A stretch of 32,675 bases of DNA from an uncultured Desulfobacteraceae bacterium (GTDB lineage Bacteria > Desulfobacterota > Desulfobacteria > Desulfobacterales > Desulfobacteraceae): positions 1 to 32,675 of the forward strand of contig CAJWHT010000042.1 in assembly GCA_913041495.1 (NCBI GenBank), written 5' to 3'. Position 1 is the first letter of the stretch, and every line of letters starts with the position of its first letter. A program made the position numbers and the translations under genes. The notes below the pieces were generated by a model, which worked only from the letters and a program-made list of their open reading frames with translations, was not told the origin of the DNA and made no database searches. Of this stretch, positions 8,503-16,986 are shown piece by piece.

Positions 8503-9228
8503 TCACCCGATATCACCTGCGGCAAACTTCTGGATACATGCGGGGTAAAGGGCCCACTCCTGCTCCAGGCCTTTTCTTTTGATATCATCCAGGGTATCGG
8601 TGTCCAGAATCTCAAATGCTTTCTGCCCGATGATGGGACCTGTGTCTTCCCCGTAATCAATAAAATGGACCGTGCATCCCCCGATTTTACACCCGTACCT
8701 GAAGGTGTCGCCGTAGCCGTCCGTTCCAGGGAAAGCGGGCAGCAGGGCCGGATGGATATTCATGATCCTGTGTTTTCCGGGTGCCGTATTGATCCGGTCG
8801 ATAAAATAGGGGGTAAGGACGCGCATGAAGCCGGCCAGCACCAGAAGGTCCATGTCGTATGAGAGGATCTTGTCCAGAAGGGCGCGTTCGGCAACGGCCC
8901 TGGACTTCAGGAAAAAAGCGGCCTTCTGGGGATCTTTGCCCGCATCCATAAGCTGTTGTTTGGCCTGGATTTCCCTCAGGCTGAAATCCCCGGGCAGACG
9001 GTCGTCCAGCCCTTCATCCCGGCAGGACCGGATAATGTCCGCATAATCCACCACAAAGGTGTCGATGCCGGCGGTTTTCGCCCGTTCCAATCCTTTGACG
9101 CCCGGTACATCAGAACCGGTGAAGGTGATATCTGCATCAATCTTGCCTGCCGCACAGGCGTCGATGATGGCCTGGAGGTTCGTCCCCCCGCCTGAAATCA
9201 ATGTGCCGACCTTTAAACGCTCTCCCAT
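8503..9228 (-). CDS. purN: Phosphoribosylglycinamide formyltransferase with insertion
   Basis: PurN transfers a formyl group from 10-formyl-THF to GAR, step three of purine synthesis. The N-terminal ISGGGTNLQAIIDA phosphate-binding loop (residues 11-24) and the catalytic Asn-His-Asp set are intact: N157 and H159 in MNIHPALLP, and D195 in GEDTGPII. The 36-residue spacing from His to Asp equals that of E. coli PurN. The protein is 241 aa, longer than the roughly 190-212 of most PurN, because of a charged insertion of about 40 residues (roughly 65-110) between the substrate-loop region and LLVLAGFMR. Translation starts after a GGGAGGGGG stretch located in the 10-bp gap behind the cysteine-rich gene, so the two are co-transcribed. 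Confidence 0.93.
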   Translation of the reverse strand: MGERLKVGTLISGGGTNLQAIIDACAAGKIDADITFTGSDVPGVKGLERAKTAGIDTFVVDYADIIRSCRDEGLDDRLPGDFSLREIQAKQQLMDAGKDPQKAAFFLKSRAVAERALLDKILSYDMDLLVLAGFMRVLTPYFIDRINTAPGKHRIMNIHPALLPAFPGTDGYGDTFRYGCKIGGCTVHFIDYGEDTGPIIGQKAFEILDTDTLDDIKRKGLEQEWALYPACIQKFAAGDIG

Positions 9229-9238
9229 AACCCCCTCC

Positions 9239-9481
9239 CTATTGATTGCCGTAGCCGTTCTGCTGGCCGCAGTCCGGACAGTCCCAGGTAATGCCGTTGC
9301 AGGTCATCCCCCACTGGTTTTCGTACATGCAGGCCTGGCAGATGGCAAATCCGCACCGGCACTGCCAGCAGAACATGAACTCCCCGCCGCAGCAGTGGCA
9401 GACCTTGACTCTTTTTTGGCGCCGCTTCTCACGACGGCTGGCACCGGCTCCGGTAGCAGTGTTTGCGGCTTTTTTGGACAT
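9239..9481 (-). CDS. Small cysteine-rich (multi-zinc-ribbon) protein
   Basis: From the chosen start the protein has 80 aa: a basic, low-complexity N-terminus (MSKKAANTATG then SRREKRRQKR) followed by eleven cysteines in about 45 residues, arranged CHCC, CWQCRC, CQAC, a lone C and CPDC. The spacing suggests at least two Zn or Fe sites of treble-clef or zinc-ribbon type. I do not recognise a named family. The longer open frame adds 20 residues, but AAGGAG lies just before the inner ATG at 9481. The gene ends 10 bp before purN on the same strand and is divergent from polA. The basic tail hints at RNA or DNA binding; this is an inference. Confidence 0.75.
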   Translation of the reverse strand: MSKKAANTATGAGASRREKRRQKRVKVCHCCGGEFMFCWQCRCGFAICQACMYENQWGMTCNGITWDCPDCGQQNGYGNQ

Positions 9482-9564
9482 ATATACTTCTCCTTTCCTT
9501 AAAAAGATAGTATATATGCCCTTAATCAAAGAATAATTCAATATGAAACCGTAAGGACCCTACC

Positions 9565-12249
9565 ATGGCGGAGCCAAAAACCATTTACCTCATCGACGGC
9601 AGCGCATTTCTTTACCGGGCATTTCATGCCATTCGCAGCCTTTCCACCTCAACCGGACATCCCACCAACGCCACCTTTGGATTTACCCGGATTCTGTTGA
9701 AGTTGCTCAAGGAAAAGCAGCCGGAATATGCAGCGGTTTTCTTTGACGTCAAAGGTCCCACATTCCGGCATAAGATGTACGAGGAATACAAGGCCAACCG
9801 CCCGCCCATGCCCGAAGAGCTGGCCGCCCAGGTCCCGGACATCAAAGAGGTGGTGGCCGCCCTGAACATCCCCCTGGTACAGAAGCTGGGATTTGAAGCC
9901 GATGACCTGGTGGGCACCTACAGCCGGCTGGCCCAGGAACAGGGATTCAAGGTGGTCATGGTCACCGGGGACAAGGATTTCATCCAGTTGATCTCGGACG
10001 ACTGTATCCTCTGGGACCCCATGAAAGACACAGTAACGGACCGGGCAGGGGTTAAAAAAGACATGGGTATCGAGCCTGAGCAGTTTGTCGATGTGCTGGG
10101 GCTTGCCGGAGATACCTCGGACAATATTCCCGGCGTCAAAGGGGTGGGTCCTAAAACCGCCATCAAACTGGTGGCCGAATTCGGCTCCATTCCGGACATA
10201 TACGACCGCCTGGATGAGTTAAAGAAAAAGAAAAAACTCCACGAGAACCTCTCCGCCAGCCGGGAGGTTGTGGAACTGAGCCGGGACCTGGCGGCCATCG
10301 ACCGGCAGGTGGAGGTAAAGGAGGACCTGGAATCCTTTAAACTCACGGAATTTGACACCCACCGGGCATTTGAGTTGTTCCAGTCCTTTGAGTTCAAAAA
10401 CCTGGCCACTGAATTTGCGGCCAAGGCAGACAAATCCAAAAAGGTGTACAAGTGCATCACGGGCATCACCGAACTGGAAAAGCTTGCCAAAGTACTTGAA
10501 AACAAGGGAATCTTTGCCGTTGATACCGAAACCACCTCCATCAATTCCATGGTGGCGGATCTGGTGGGTATTTCCTTTTCTTATATGGAAGATACCGGTT
10601 TTTACATCCCGGTGGCCCATACCCACACCGGGGACACCGAGCTGCCGGAAAAAGAAGATATTTTACGAATCTTCAAACCCCTGCTGGAAAATCCCGAGGT
10701 TCGCAAAATCGGCCAGAACATCAAATACGACTATATCGTCCTGGCCAGATACGGGATTCGTCTTGACGGTATTGTTTTTGATACCATGATCGCCTCCCAC
10801 CTTTTGAACCCGGGCACCCGGGGCCACAGCCTGGACAGGATCGCCATGAACCTGTTCGGCTACAAGATGATCTCCTACGAAGAGGTGGCGGGCAAAGGTA
10901 AAAACCAGTTGGGTTTCAATGAAATTCCCCTGGACATGGCAACAGACTACGCGGCCGAAGATGCCGACCTGACCTTCATGGCCTACCAGGAGTTGAAGAA
11001 ACAGATCCTGGACAATGACCTGATGTCCCTGATGGGAACCGTTGAAGTCCCGCTGATCCCGGTACTTGCCCGCATGGAAATGGCAGGTATCAGGGTGGAT
11101 GCGGCAGAGCTATTCCGCATGTCCCAGGAGTTTGAAACCGAACTGCGGGATCTTGAAAAAGAGATCTATGATCTGGCCGGAGAAACCTTTAACATCAACT
11201 CCTCCCAGCAACTGGGCACCATCCTCTTTGAAAAGCTGGGACTGAAGGCCGGGAAGAAAACCAAGAAAAAAACCGGATACTCCACGGACGTTCAGGTCCT
11301 GACCAAACTTGCCGAAACCCACGAGATGCCGGAGCGGGTGCTGCGGCACAGGACTTTAAGCAAACTCAAGTCCACCTATGTGGACGCCCTGTCCCAACTG
11401 GTCAATGAAGAGACGGGACGGATCCATACATCCTTTAACCAGACCATCACCGTCACCGGCCGCCTGTCCTCGTCCAATCCCAACCTCCAGAACATTCCCA
11501 TCCGGAAACCCGAAGGCAAAAAAATCCGGCGGGCCTTTATTCCGGCGGACGACTGGACACTGATTTCCGCGGATTACTCCCAGATCGAACTTCGGATCCT
11601 GGCCCATTGCGCCGAGGATGAGATCCTCATTGACGCATTCAGCAACGATGAAGACATCCATACCCGCACCGCACTGGAAGTATTCCAGGTGCTGCCCGGC
11701 CTTGTCACCGACGAACTGAGAAGCCAGGCCAAGGCCATCAACTTCGGTATTGTTTACGGTATGAGCGCCTTCAGGCTGGCCAACGAGCTGGGCATCACCC
11801 GCAAGATGGCCGGTGCCTATATCGATTCCTACTTTAACCGGTATGCCGGGGTCAAAAAATTCATCGACACCACCATTGAAGAGACCAAGAAAACCTGCGA
11901 AGTATCCACACTCTTCGGCCGGAAACGCCGGCTGGACGATATCCGGTCTTCCAATGCAAATCTTCGGAATTTTGCCCAGCGCGCCGCCATCAACACCCCC
12001 ATCCAGGGATCTGCCGCCGACCTGATCAAGCTGGCCATGATCAAAATGGCCGCGGCACTGGAGGCGGAGAACATGGAAGCCCAAATGCTGCTTTCCGTCC
12101 ATGACGAAATCATCTTTGAAACCCCGGATGAAGAAAAAGACCGGCTCATCGAACTGGCCAGGGATATTATGGAAAACGTCACTCCGCTCAAAGTGCCGCT
12201 GAAAGTCAACTTCGGTGCCGGCCGCAGCTGGGCCAGCGCAGACCACTAA
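9565..12249 (+). CDS. polA: DNA polymerase I
   Basis: Full-length PolA, 894 aa (E. coli 928). It has an N-terminal 5'-nuclease domain (about 1-290, with YLIDGSAFLYRAFHA and the GVKGVGPKTA helix-hairpin-helix). The 3'-5' exonuclease domain has D320 and E322 in VDTETTS, GQNIKYDYI, and the YAAEDAD ExoIII motif, so proofreading looks intact. The polymerase domain has D670 in SADYSQIELRILAH and D847 in VHDEI. It fills gaps in repair and removes Okazaki primers. AAGGA precedes the ATG by seven bases. The nadK gene follows at once on the same strand, so the two are likely co-transcribed. Confidence 0.98.
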   Translation: MAEPKTIYLIDGSAFLYRAFHAIRSLSTSTGHPTNATFGFTRILLKLLKEKQPEYAAVFFDVKGPTFRHKMYEEYKANRPPMPEELAAQVPDIKEVVAALNIPLVQKLGFEADDLVGTYSRLAQEQGFKVVMVTGDKDFIQLISDDCILWDPMKDTVTDRAGVKKDMGIEPEQFVDVLGLAGDTSDNIPGVKGVGPKTAIKLVAEFGSIPDIYDRLDELKKKKKLHENLSASREVVELSRDLAAIDRQVEVKEDLESFKLTEFDTHRAFELFQSFEFKNLATEFAAKADKSKKVYKCITGITELEKLAKVLENKGIFAVDTETTSINSMVADLVGISFSYMEDTGFYIPVAHTHTGDTELPEKEDILRIFKPLLENPEVRKIGQNIKYDYIVLARYGIRLDGIVFDTMIASHLLNPGTRGHSLDRIAMNLFGYKMISYEEVAGKGKNQLGFNEIPLDMATDYAAEDADLTFMAYQELKKQILDNDLMSLMGTVEVPLIPVLARMEMAGIRVDAAELFRMSQEFETELRDLEKEIYDLAGETFNINSSQQLGTILFEKLGLKAGKKTKKKTGYSTDVQVLTKLAETHEMPERVLRHRTLSKLKSTYVDALSQLVNEETGRIHTSFNQTITVTGRLSSSNPNLQNIPIRKPEGKKIRRAFIPADDWTLISADYSQIELRILAHCAEDEILIDAFSNDEDIHTRTALEVFQVLPGLVTDELRSQAKAINFGIVYGMSAFRLANELGITRKMAGAYIDSYFNRYAGVKKFIDTTIEETKKTCEVSTLFGRKRRLDDIRSSNANLRNFAQRAAINTPIQGSAADLIKLAMIKMAAALEAENMEAQMLLSVHDEIIFETPDEEKDRLIELARDIMENVTPLKVPLKVNFGAGRSWASADH

Positions 12250-12327
12250 CGGCCATACCCCCAACAAACCATGAAAGAATTCAACCGTTCGGGGATTCTC
12301 TCATATAAACCCCAGAAAGGACCCAAA

Positions 12328-13158
12328 GTGAAGCAAGAGCGCATCGGGCTTGTCATCAAGAATGAAGATCACGCCCAGGAAAAAGCCCAGGACCTGATCA
12401 AATACCTGGGAGACCGCTGTGTGATCATTGACACCCAGGCCCGGGAAAGAGCAGACATCCCAAGCGATCTGATCTGTATTGTGGTCTTAGGGGGGGACGG
12501 CACCTTCCTGAGTGTGGCCCGGTACATCGAAAACACCGGCGTCCCCCTGATGGGCGTCAAGTTCGGTGAGGTAGGATTTCTGGCCGAAACCACGGAAGAG
12601 CACCTCTACGATGCCATAGAAGCGGTCGTCCGGGGGGATTACCTGATCCGGGAGCGGCGGCGGCTGGACATAAAAGTGGTTCGTGACGACCGGCTGATCA
12701 TTGACGTGGATGTCCTCAACGATGCCGTCATCAACAAAGCGGCCCTGTCCCGGCTGGCATCCTGTGCGGTCTATCTGGACGATGACTACCTGACCACCTA
12801 CAGGGCGGACGGCCTGATCGTGGCCACCCCCACCGGCTCCACGGCTTACTCTCTTGCCGCCGGCGGCCCCGTGGTCTATCCCACAGTGCCCTCCATCATC
12901 CTCACCCCCATCTGTCCCTTTACCCTGACCAACCGCCCCCTGCTCATCCCCGATGACACACGGGTGGAAATCCGGCTTGAAGGCAGTCCCGAAGACATGA
13001 TCCTGACCCTGGACGGGCAGGAAGGGTTTGAAATGGACCCCGGGGATAAAATCTACATCAAAAAAAGCCGGAACGACATCCGGATGATCTCCTTTGCCAA
13101 AGATTCCTACTTCAAGGTATTGAAAACACGGCTTCACTGGAGCGGCGGCAGAAGCTGA
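12328..13158 (+). CDS. nadK: NAD kinase
   Basis: This enzyme phosphorylates NAD to NADP in the cytosol. The protein has GGDGTFLSVAR (residues 55-65 from the chosen start), LNDAVINK, and TPTGSTAYSLAAGGP, all defining motifs of the ATP-NAD kinase family. The open frame begins with an ATG at 12271 that has no Shine-Dalgarno and would add 19 unconserved residues. A GTG at 12328 is preceded by AGAAAGGA at seven bases and gives the usual short N-terminus before RIGLVIK, so it is preferred (276 aa). It follows polA by 78 bp (21 bp to the longer start). A GC-rich hairpin ends the unit. Confidence 0.95.
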   Translation: MKQERIGLVIKNEDHAQEKAQDLIKYLGDRCVIIDTQARERADIPSDLICIVVLGGDGTFLSVARYIENTGVPLMGVKFGEVGFLAETTEEHLYDAIEAVVRGDYLIRERRRLDIKVVRDDRLIIDVDVLNDAVINKAALSRLASCAVYLDDDYLTTYRADGLIVATPTGSTAYSLAAGGPVVYPTVPSIILTPICPFTLTNRPLLIPDDTRVEIRLEGSPEDMILTLDGQEGFEMDPGDKIYIKKSRNDIRMISFAKDSYFKVLKTRLHWSGGRS

Positions 13159-13172
13159 CGCCCATAAAAAAA

Positions 13173-13205
13173 CGCGCGGAAAAAAGTGTTGCCCTTCTCC
13201 GCGCG
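13173..13205. terminator. Terminator between nadK and the chemotaxis gene
   Basis: CGCGCGGA (13173-13180) pairs with TCCGCGCG (13198-13205). It is flanked on the left by an A-run and on the right by T-rich sequence, so it can work in both directions for the two convergent genes. Confidence 0.75.
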
Positions 13206-13234
13206 CCGTATCTTTATCTTAAATGGATAACCGG

Positions 13235-14767
13235 TCAGGCGATTTTCTGGCGGGTATCGCCTTGATTGGTATCTACGAGGTCCACCAGTTCTTTTGCCAG
13301 GCCGCGGAGCACCTCCGCATTCTGATCTACGTTCCCGGCACCGGATTCAACAGATCGGGCCTCATCTCCAAGTTCTGAAATATCTTCGGCCATTTTTTCC
13401 AGGCCGTCATCATTTTCAACGGTCATCTGGTTGGCCCGGGAAATGCCCTCAGATGCTTCCTGGATATTTCTGGATACTTCCGTCGTTGCGGCGGATTGTT
13501 CCTCTACTGCCTGGGCAATGTCTTCCACGCTGGTGTTGGCCTCCTGAACGATGCCCGCAATGGTTTCCATCTCACCGGCCGTATTATGGGTGGCATCCTG
13601 GATTTCTTTTACCTGGCGTGAGATTTCCCCGGCAGAGCCCGAAGTCTGCACCGCAAGTTCCTTGATTTCCGTGGCCACAACGGCGAACCCCTTGCCGGCT
13701 TCACCGGCTCTTGCCGCCTCAATGGTGGCGTTCAGTGCCAAAAGGTTAATCTGCTCCGAAATATCACCGATGGCTTCGGTAATTTTATTGATGGCGGTGG
13801 CGGATTCCGCAAGCCCCGTCATCTGGGTCATGGCCGCTTCACTCTGGGACACGGCCCGGCTGGTGATCTCACGGGTGTTGTCCGCACTTTGGGCAATATC
13901 GGAGATGGTGGCGGTCATCTCTTCGGTGGCAGAGGCGATGTTTGAAAAATTATCCGTGGTCTGATTCATCAGATCCACCACCACGTGGGAATTGTCCGTA
14001 ATCTTCCCTGCGATGCCGGCAGCCTTTGACAGGCGTTCTGACATCCTGGCGGCATTCTGGGTCATTTCCCTGGAAGACATACTCAGGCTTTTGGAGGTCT
14101 GGTTCAGCTTTTCAGCATTGCCGTGCACCCCTTCAAAGACCCGGGTCATGGTCCGGGTGCCTTTGGATATCTTTTCGTTGGAAGCCATGGACTCCCAGTA
14201 CCATACATAGTTATCCTTGGCCATGCGGATAAACATGAACATGGAAAAGGCGCAGAGAACGCCCATTCCGATGCCAAGCGGGGTGCCGTGAAAAAAGCCC
14301 CATCCGGTGATGGGCAGCAGCATGGTCAGGGTAAAATTTCTGGACACGCCCTGGTGGGGCCCCAATGAGGAGGTGGCACCGGCTGCCAGGCCGCAGTTGA
14401 TCACCAGTGTAAACATGAAGGGCCATTCCAGAGGATAAAACACCGCCATGAGAAGGCCGAAAATCCCCCAGAGGATTCCGGAACCGAAGTTCATGGTCAT
14501 AAAGATGGCGGTCCAGCGCTCCGGCGCCCTGTCATACAGGCCGGGCATTTTTTTTGCGATCACCAGCCGCAGGGCGGATAGTATAAAAATAGCAGCGCCG
14601 AACCCGGTGAGAACGGCTGGATGGTCTGTTTTCATGGGGGTGATGACGGCAATGAAAATAAACAGGGCGAAATGTGCCACCACCGAGGTTAATGACCGTT
14701 TGGCCAGATCCAGTAGCTGCTCTTTCTTAAACCGCGAAACGAGTGCCGGATCGACTTTTTTTCCCAT
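13235..14767 (-). CDS. Methyl-accepting chemotaxis protein with six-helix membrane sensor
   Basis: The 510-aa protein has six hydrophobic segments in its first 185 residues, with no large periplasmic loop, and no obvious HAMP domain. It then has a long methyl-accepting coiled coil whose hairpin tip (about 335-360) reads [20 protein letters not shown], the CheA/CheW contact site. The membrane part resembles integral sensor modules of the MASE type rather than a classical ligand-binding domain, so it may sense a membrane or energy state. The C-terminus ends QKIA, with no CheR-binding pentapeptide. AGGGGGG precedes the ATG. No che genes adjoin it, so it probably feeds an array encoded elsewhere. 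Confidence 0.9.
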   Translation of the reverse strand: MGKKVDPALVSRFKKEQLLDLAKRSLTSVVAHFALFIFIAVITPMKTDHPAVLTGFGAAIFILSALRLVIAKKMPGLYDRAPERWTAIFMTMNFGSGILWGIFGLLMAVFYPLEWPFMFTLVINCGLAAGATSSLGPHQGVSRNFTLTMLLPITGWGFFHGTPLGIGMGVLCAFSMFMFIRMAKDNYVWYWESMASNEKISKGTRTMTRVFEGVHGNAEKLNQTSKSLSMSSREMTQNAARMSERLSKAAGIAGKITDNSHVVVDLMNQTTDNFSNIASATEEMTATISDIAQSADNTREITSRAVSQSEAAMTQMTGLAESATAINKITEAIGDISEQINLLALNATIEAARAGEAGKGFAVVATEIKELAVQTSGSAGEISRQVKEIQDATHNTAGEMETIAGIVQEANTSVEDIAQAVEEQSAATTEVSRNIQEASEGISRANQMTVENDDGLEKMAEDISELGDEARSVESGAGNVDQNAEVLRGLAKELVDLVDTNQGDTRQKIA

Positions 14768-15092
14768 AATAGCCCCCCTTAATCAATAACATGAACAGAC
14801 TAAAAAAACATAAACTTACACAAAGAATAACGTTCACTAAGTTTCACAAAAGAATAATAGAGTCAAGGGGAAAAATTGGAATGCGATGAGAGGATGTGCA
14901 GGTAAAATCAGAAAAGATTAATAAATATTAACAAATGTGGGGAGATTTTTATTCTTTGTCTCAATTTGAAGGCGTTTTTTGTATTTTTTCACAGTGGACA
15001 CAGGCCATTTTTAAATTGGAAAACCCATTCGGTTTAAACCAAACAGGCCGGGCAATCACCCGGCCTGTTGATGCTAAATTAAAACTTAGGCC
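14768..15092. other. Gene-free A/T-rich region upstream of the chemotaxis gene
   Basis: No coding region is visible in these 325 bp. The left part is the upstream region of the MCP gene. A minus-strand TTGACT at about 14873-14868 has no convincing -10 partner. Two imperfect direct copies of an ACTTACACAAAGAATAA-like motif (14813-14830 and 14839-14857) lie about 27 bp apart. The right end contains the leuCD terminator. I saw no clear sigma-28 or sigma-54 promoter. Confidence 0.4.
15042..15069 (-). terminator. Rho-independent terminator of the leuC-leuD unit
   Basis: AACAGGCCGGG (15042-15052) pairs perfectly with CCCGGCCTGTT (15059-15069) around a 6-nt loop, 24 bp after the leuD stop. On the minus strand it is followed by TTTGGTTT. 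Confidence 0.8.
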
Positions 15093-15617
15093 TTAGTAGT
15101 TGGTGTCCGCATACTCCACCCATCCCCCTGTTTTAACAAGGGTTTTATCAAACTCGGAAATGGAGAAGCCAAGGGTCAGTTGCTTTTCTTTGCCTTTGGC
15201 CCGGATGGTATTGGTGTCCACATCCACGGTCAACCGCCCGCCACCGTTGTTGCACAGATCAAACAGGGCCTGGATATCGTCCTCCGGCAGGTCGATGGCC
15301 AGCATACCGCAGTTGAACATGTTCTGCCTGAAAATCCGTGCAAAGCTCGGTGCGATGACCACGTGAATCCCGTTCACCTCAAGGGCCCAGGGGGCATGTT
15401 CCCGGGAAGAACCGCAGCCGAAGTTTTCCCGGGTCACGATAACGGCGATATCCTCCAGGTCCGTTGCAGGATCGAACCCATCCAACGTCAGATCCTCAAG
15501 CAGGTGGGGCTTCATGGCGATTTTTTCAATCTCTGTCAGATATTTGGCCGGGATGATCTCGTCCGTATTGATATCCGCACGGTCCAGACAGAGGATGTTT
15601 CCTTCAAATGATTTCAT
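15093..15617 (-). CDS. leuD: Isopropylmalate dehydratase-type small subunit (LeuD-like)
   Basis: The swivelling small subunit of an aconitase-superfamily isomerase; with LeuC it would interconvert 2- and 3-isopropylmalate. The 174-aa protein has INTDEIIPAKYL near the start and the active-site loop NFGCGSSREHAPWAL (residues 66-79). The specificity loop after helix one reads YLTE. It matches neither the YLRT reported for methanogen homoaconitase nor the YLVY-like form of isopropylmalate isomerase as I recall them, so the substrate is open. The start overlaps the leuC stop as ATGA, with AGGAGGA upstream. The symbol is given for the family; homoaconitase or another 2-hydroxyacid hydro-lyase role is possible. 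Confidence 0.85.
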   Translation of the reverse strand: MKSFEGNILCLDRADINTDEIIPAKYLTEIEKIAMKPHLLEDLTLDGFDPATDLEDIAVIVTRENFGCGSSREHAPWALEVNGIHVVIAPSFARIFRQNMFNCGMLAIDLPEDDIQALFDLCNNGGGRLTVDVDTNTIRAKGKEKQLTLGFSISEFDKTLVKTGGWVEYADTNY

Positions 15618-16912
15618 ATTTCCTCCTGGCTTGAAAACAACTCAGAATTGGCGATGTGGCCCTGTATTGCCGTGGCAGCCGCTGTGGCCGGGCTCATGAG
15701 ATGGACCATGCCGCCCTTGCCCATGCGGCCGTTAAAGTTCCGGTTGGTTGTGGCGGCAGCCACTTCCCCGTCGGCCAGCACCCCGTTGCTCATGCCAAGA
15801 CAGGCACCGCAGGTGGGATTGGTCACGCAGAAACCGGCATCCATAAAGGTTTTAATGATACCTTCTTCCAGGGCGGCCGAAAAGATATCCGGTGTTGCCG
15901 GAGACACAATGCCCCGCACCGTGGGGGCAATCTGCTTGCCCGCCAAAACCTGGGCTGCCACCCGGAGGTCTTCCAGGCGGCCGTTGGTGCAGGACCCGAT
16001 GTACACCTGGTCCACCGGTGTGTTGTCCATCTCAGATACGGGCTTCACATTGTCCGGCTTGTAGCCGAAGGTGGTAAGGGGTTCAAGGTCAGATACATCT
16101 ATGGTTTTGGTTTTGGCATATACGGCATCGGGATCGGAACAAAATTTTGTGTAGTCCGCCAGGGCGGCTTCCGGGCTGTCGTACTCATCCTTGATGAACG
16201 GCCACAGATATTCCACCGTTGTCATATCGGGCAGGCAGATGCCGGAGGTGGCACCGGCTTCAACCGCCATGTTGGACAGGGTCATCCGCTGGTCCATGTT
16301 CATGGCATCCACCACGGGGCCTGCGAACTCAATCACCATGTTGGTGGCGCCGTTGACGGAAATCTGCCGGATGACCTCCAGAATGATATCTTTGGCATAA
16401 ACGCCGGGTCTAAGGGTGCCCACGATTTCAATGCGGAAGGTTTCCGGTTTTTTAAAGGTACACACCCCTTTTAATATCCCCACTTCCAGGTCCGTGGTGC
16501 CGACCCCTGCGGCAAAGGCGCCGAATGCCCCGTGGGTGCAGGTATGGGAATCCCCCATAATAATGGTAAAGCCGGGACGGACAAACCCTTTTTCCGGAAA
16601 AATGGCGTGGCAGACCCCGTTGTTGCCGATATCAAAGAAATCCTTGATGTTGTGGCGGCGGGCCCAGTCCCGCAGGATTTTCCCCTGCATGGCTGTTTTG
16701 GAATCCTTGGCCGGGGTCACATGATCGATGACCGCTTTAATCTTGTCCGGATCAAACACCCGGTCTTTTCCATGGGCCACCAGATCTTGAATCGCCGTCG
16801 GGGTGGTGATTTCATGGCAGAACACCCGGTCCAGCCGCAAGACGCTGACATCACCGAAGGGGGCGTCCACCAGGTGGGTGTCAAAAATTTTTTCTGCAAT
16901 TGTTTTTCCCAT
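15614..16912 (-). CDS. leuC: Isopropylmalate dehydratase-type large subunit (LeuC-like)
   Basis: The [4Fe-4S] catalytic subunit of a dehydratase/isomerase in the aconitase superfamily. The 432-aa protein has GDSHTCTHGAFGAFAAGVGTT (about 119-139), the cluster cysteine in IGSCTNGR, and the CGAC pair in NPTCGACLGMS. Length and order match the methanogen/bacterial LeuC2 type of about 420 aa. AGGAG precedes the ATG. It lies behind an XRE-cupin regulator and overlaps leuD by 4 bp. There is no leuA or leuB nearby, so a pathway other than leucine synthesis cannot be excluded. All cluster ligands appear present. Confidence 0.88.
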   Translation of the reverse strand: MGKTIAEKIFDTHLVDAPFGDVSVLRLDRVFCHEITTPTAIQDLVAHGKDRVFDPDKIKAVIDHVTPAKDSKTAMQGKILRDWARRHNIKDFFDIGNNGVCHAIFPEKGFVRPGFTIIMGDSHTCTHGAFGAFAAGVGTTDLEVGILKGVCTFKKPETFRIEIVGTLRPGVYAKDIILEVIRQISVNGATNMVIEFAGPVVDAMNMDQRMTLSNMAVEAGATSGICLPDMTTVEYLWPFIKDEYDSPEAALADYTKFCSDPDAVYAKTKTIDVSDLEPLTTFGYKPDNVKPVSEMDNTPVDQVYIGSCTNGRLEDLRVAAQVLAGKQIAPTVRGIVSPATPDIFSAALEEGIIKTFMDAGFCVTNPTCGACLGMSNGVLADGEVAAATTNRNFNGRMGKGGMVHLMSPATAAATAIQGHIANSELFSSQEEI

Positions 16913-16933
16913 AATGGTCTCCTAGGGTTGCTG

Positions 16934-16974
16934 CCGGGAAATCCCCTTGGGTTGTTTTTTACCCGGAAATCCCC
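16934..16974. repeat. Direct repeat in the regulator-leuC spacer
   Basis: CCGGGAAATCCCC (16934-16946) is repeated as CCCGGAAATCCCC (16962-16974), 28 bp apart, in the 74-bp gap between the XRE-cupin gene and leuC. Each copy has a GGAAATCC core with near dyad symmetry. It could be an operator, or a structure that sets leuCD expression separately from the regulator. Confidence 0.45.
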
Positions 16975-16986
16975 GTCACTGTATGG

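Noticed and set aside
11356-12267. 303-codon antisense frame within polA
   Set aside because: It lies wholly opposite the conserved polymerase domain, is rich in Gly/Asp/Val typical of GC-rich shadow frames, and has no recognisable motif.
14813-14857. Imperfect direct repeat upstream of the chemotaxis gene
   Set aside because: Short, A-rich and imperfect; chance similarity in A/T-rich DNA is likely.
15656-16474. 272-codon antisense frame within leuC
   Set aside because: Shadow of a highly conserved gene with no domain pattern; composition (His/Gly-rich) is typical of antisense reading.
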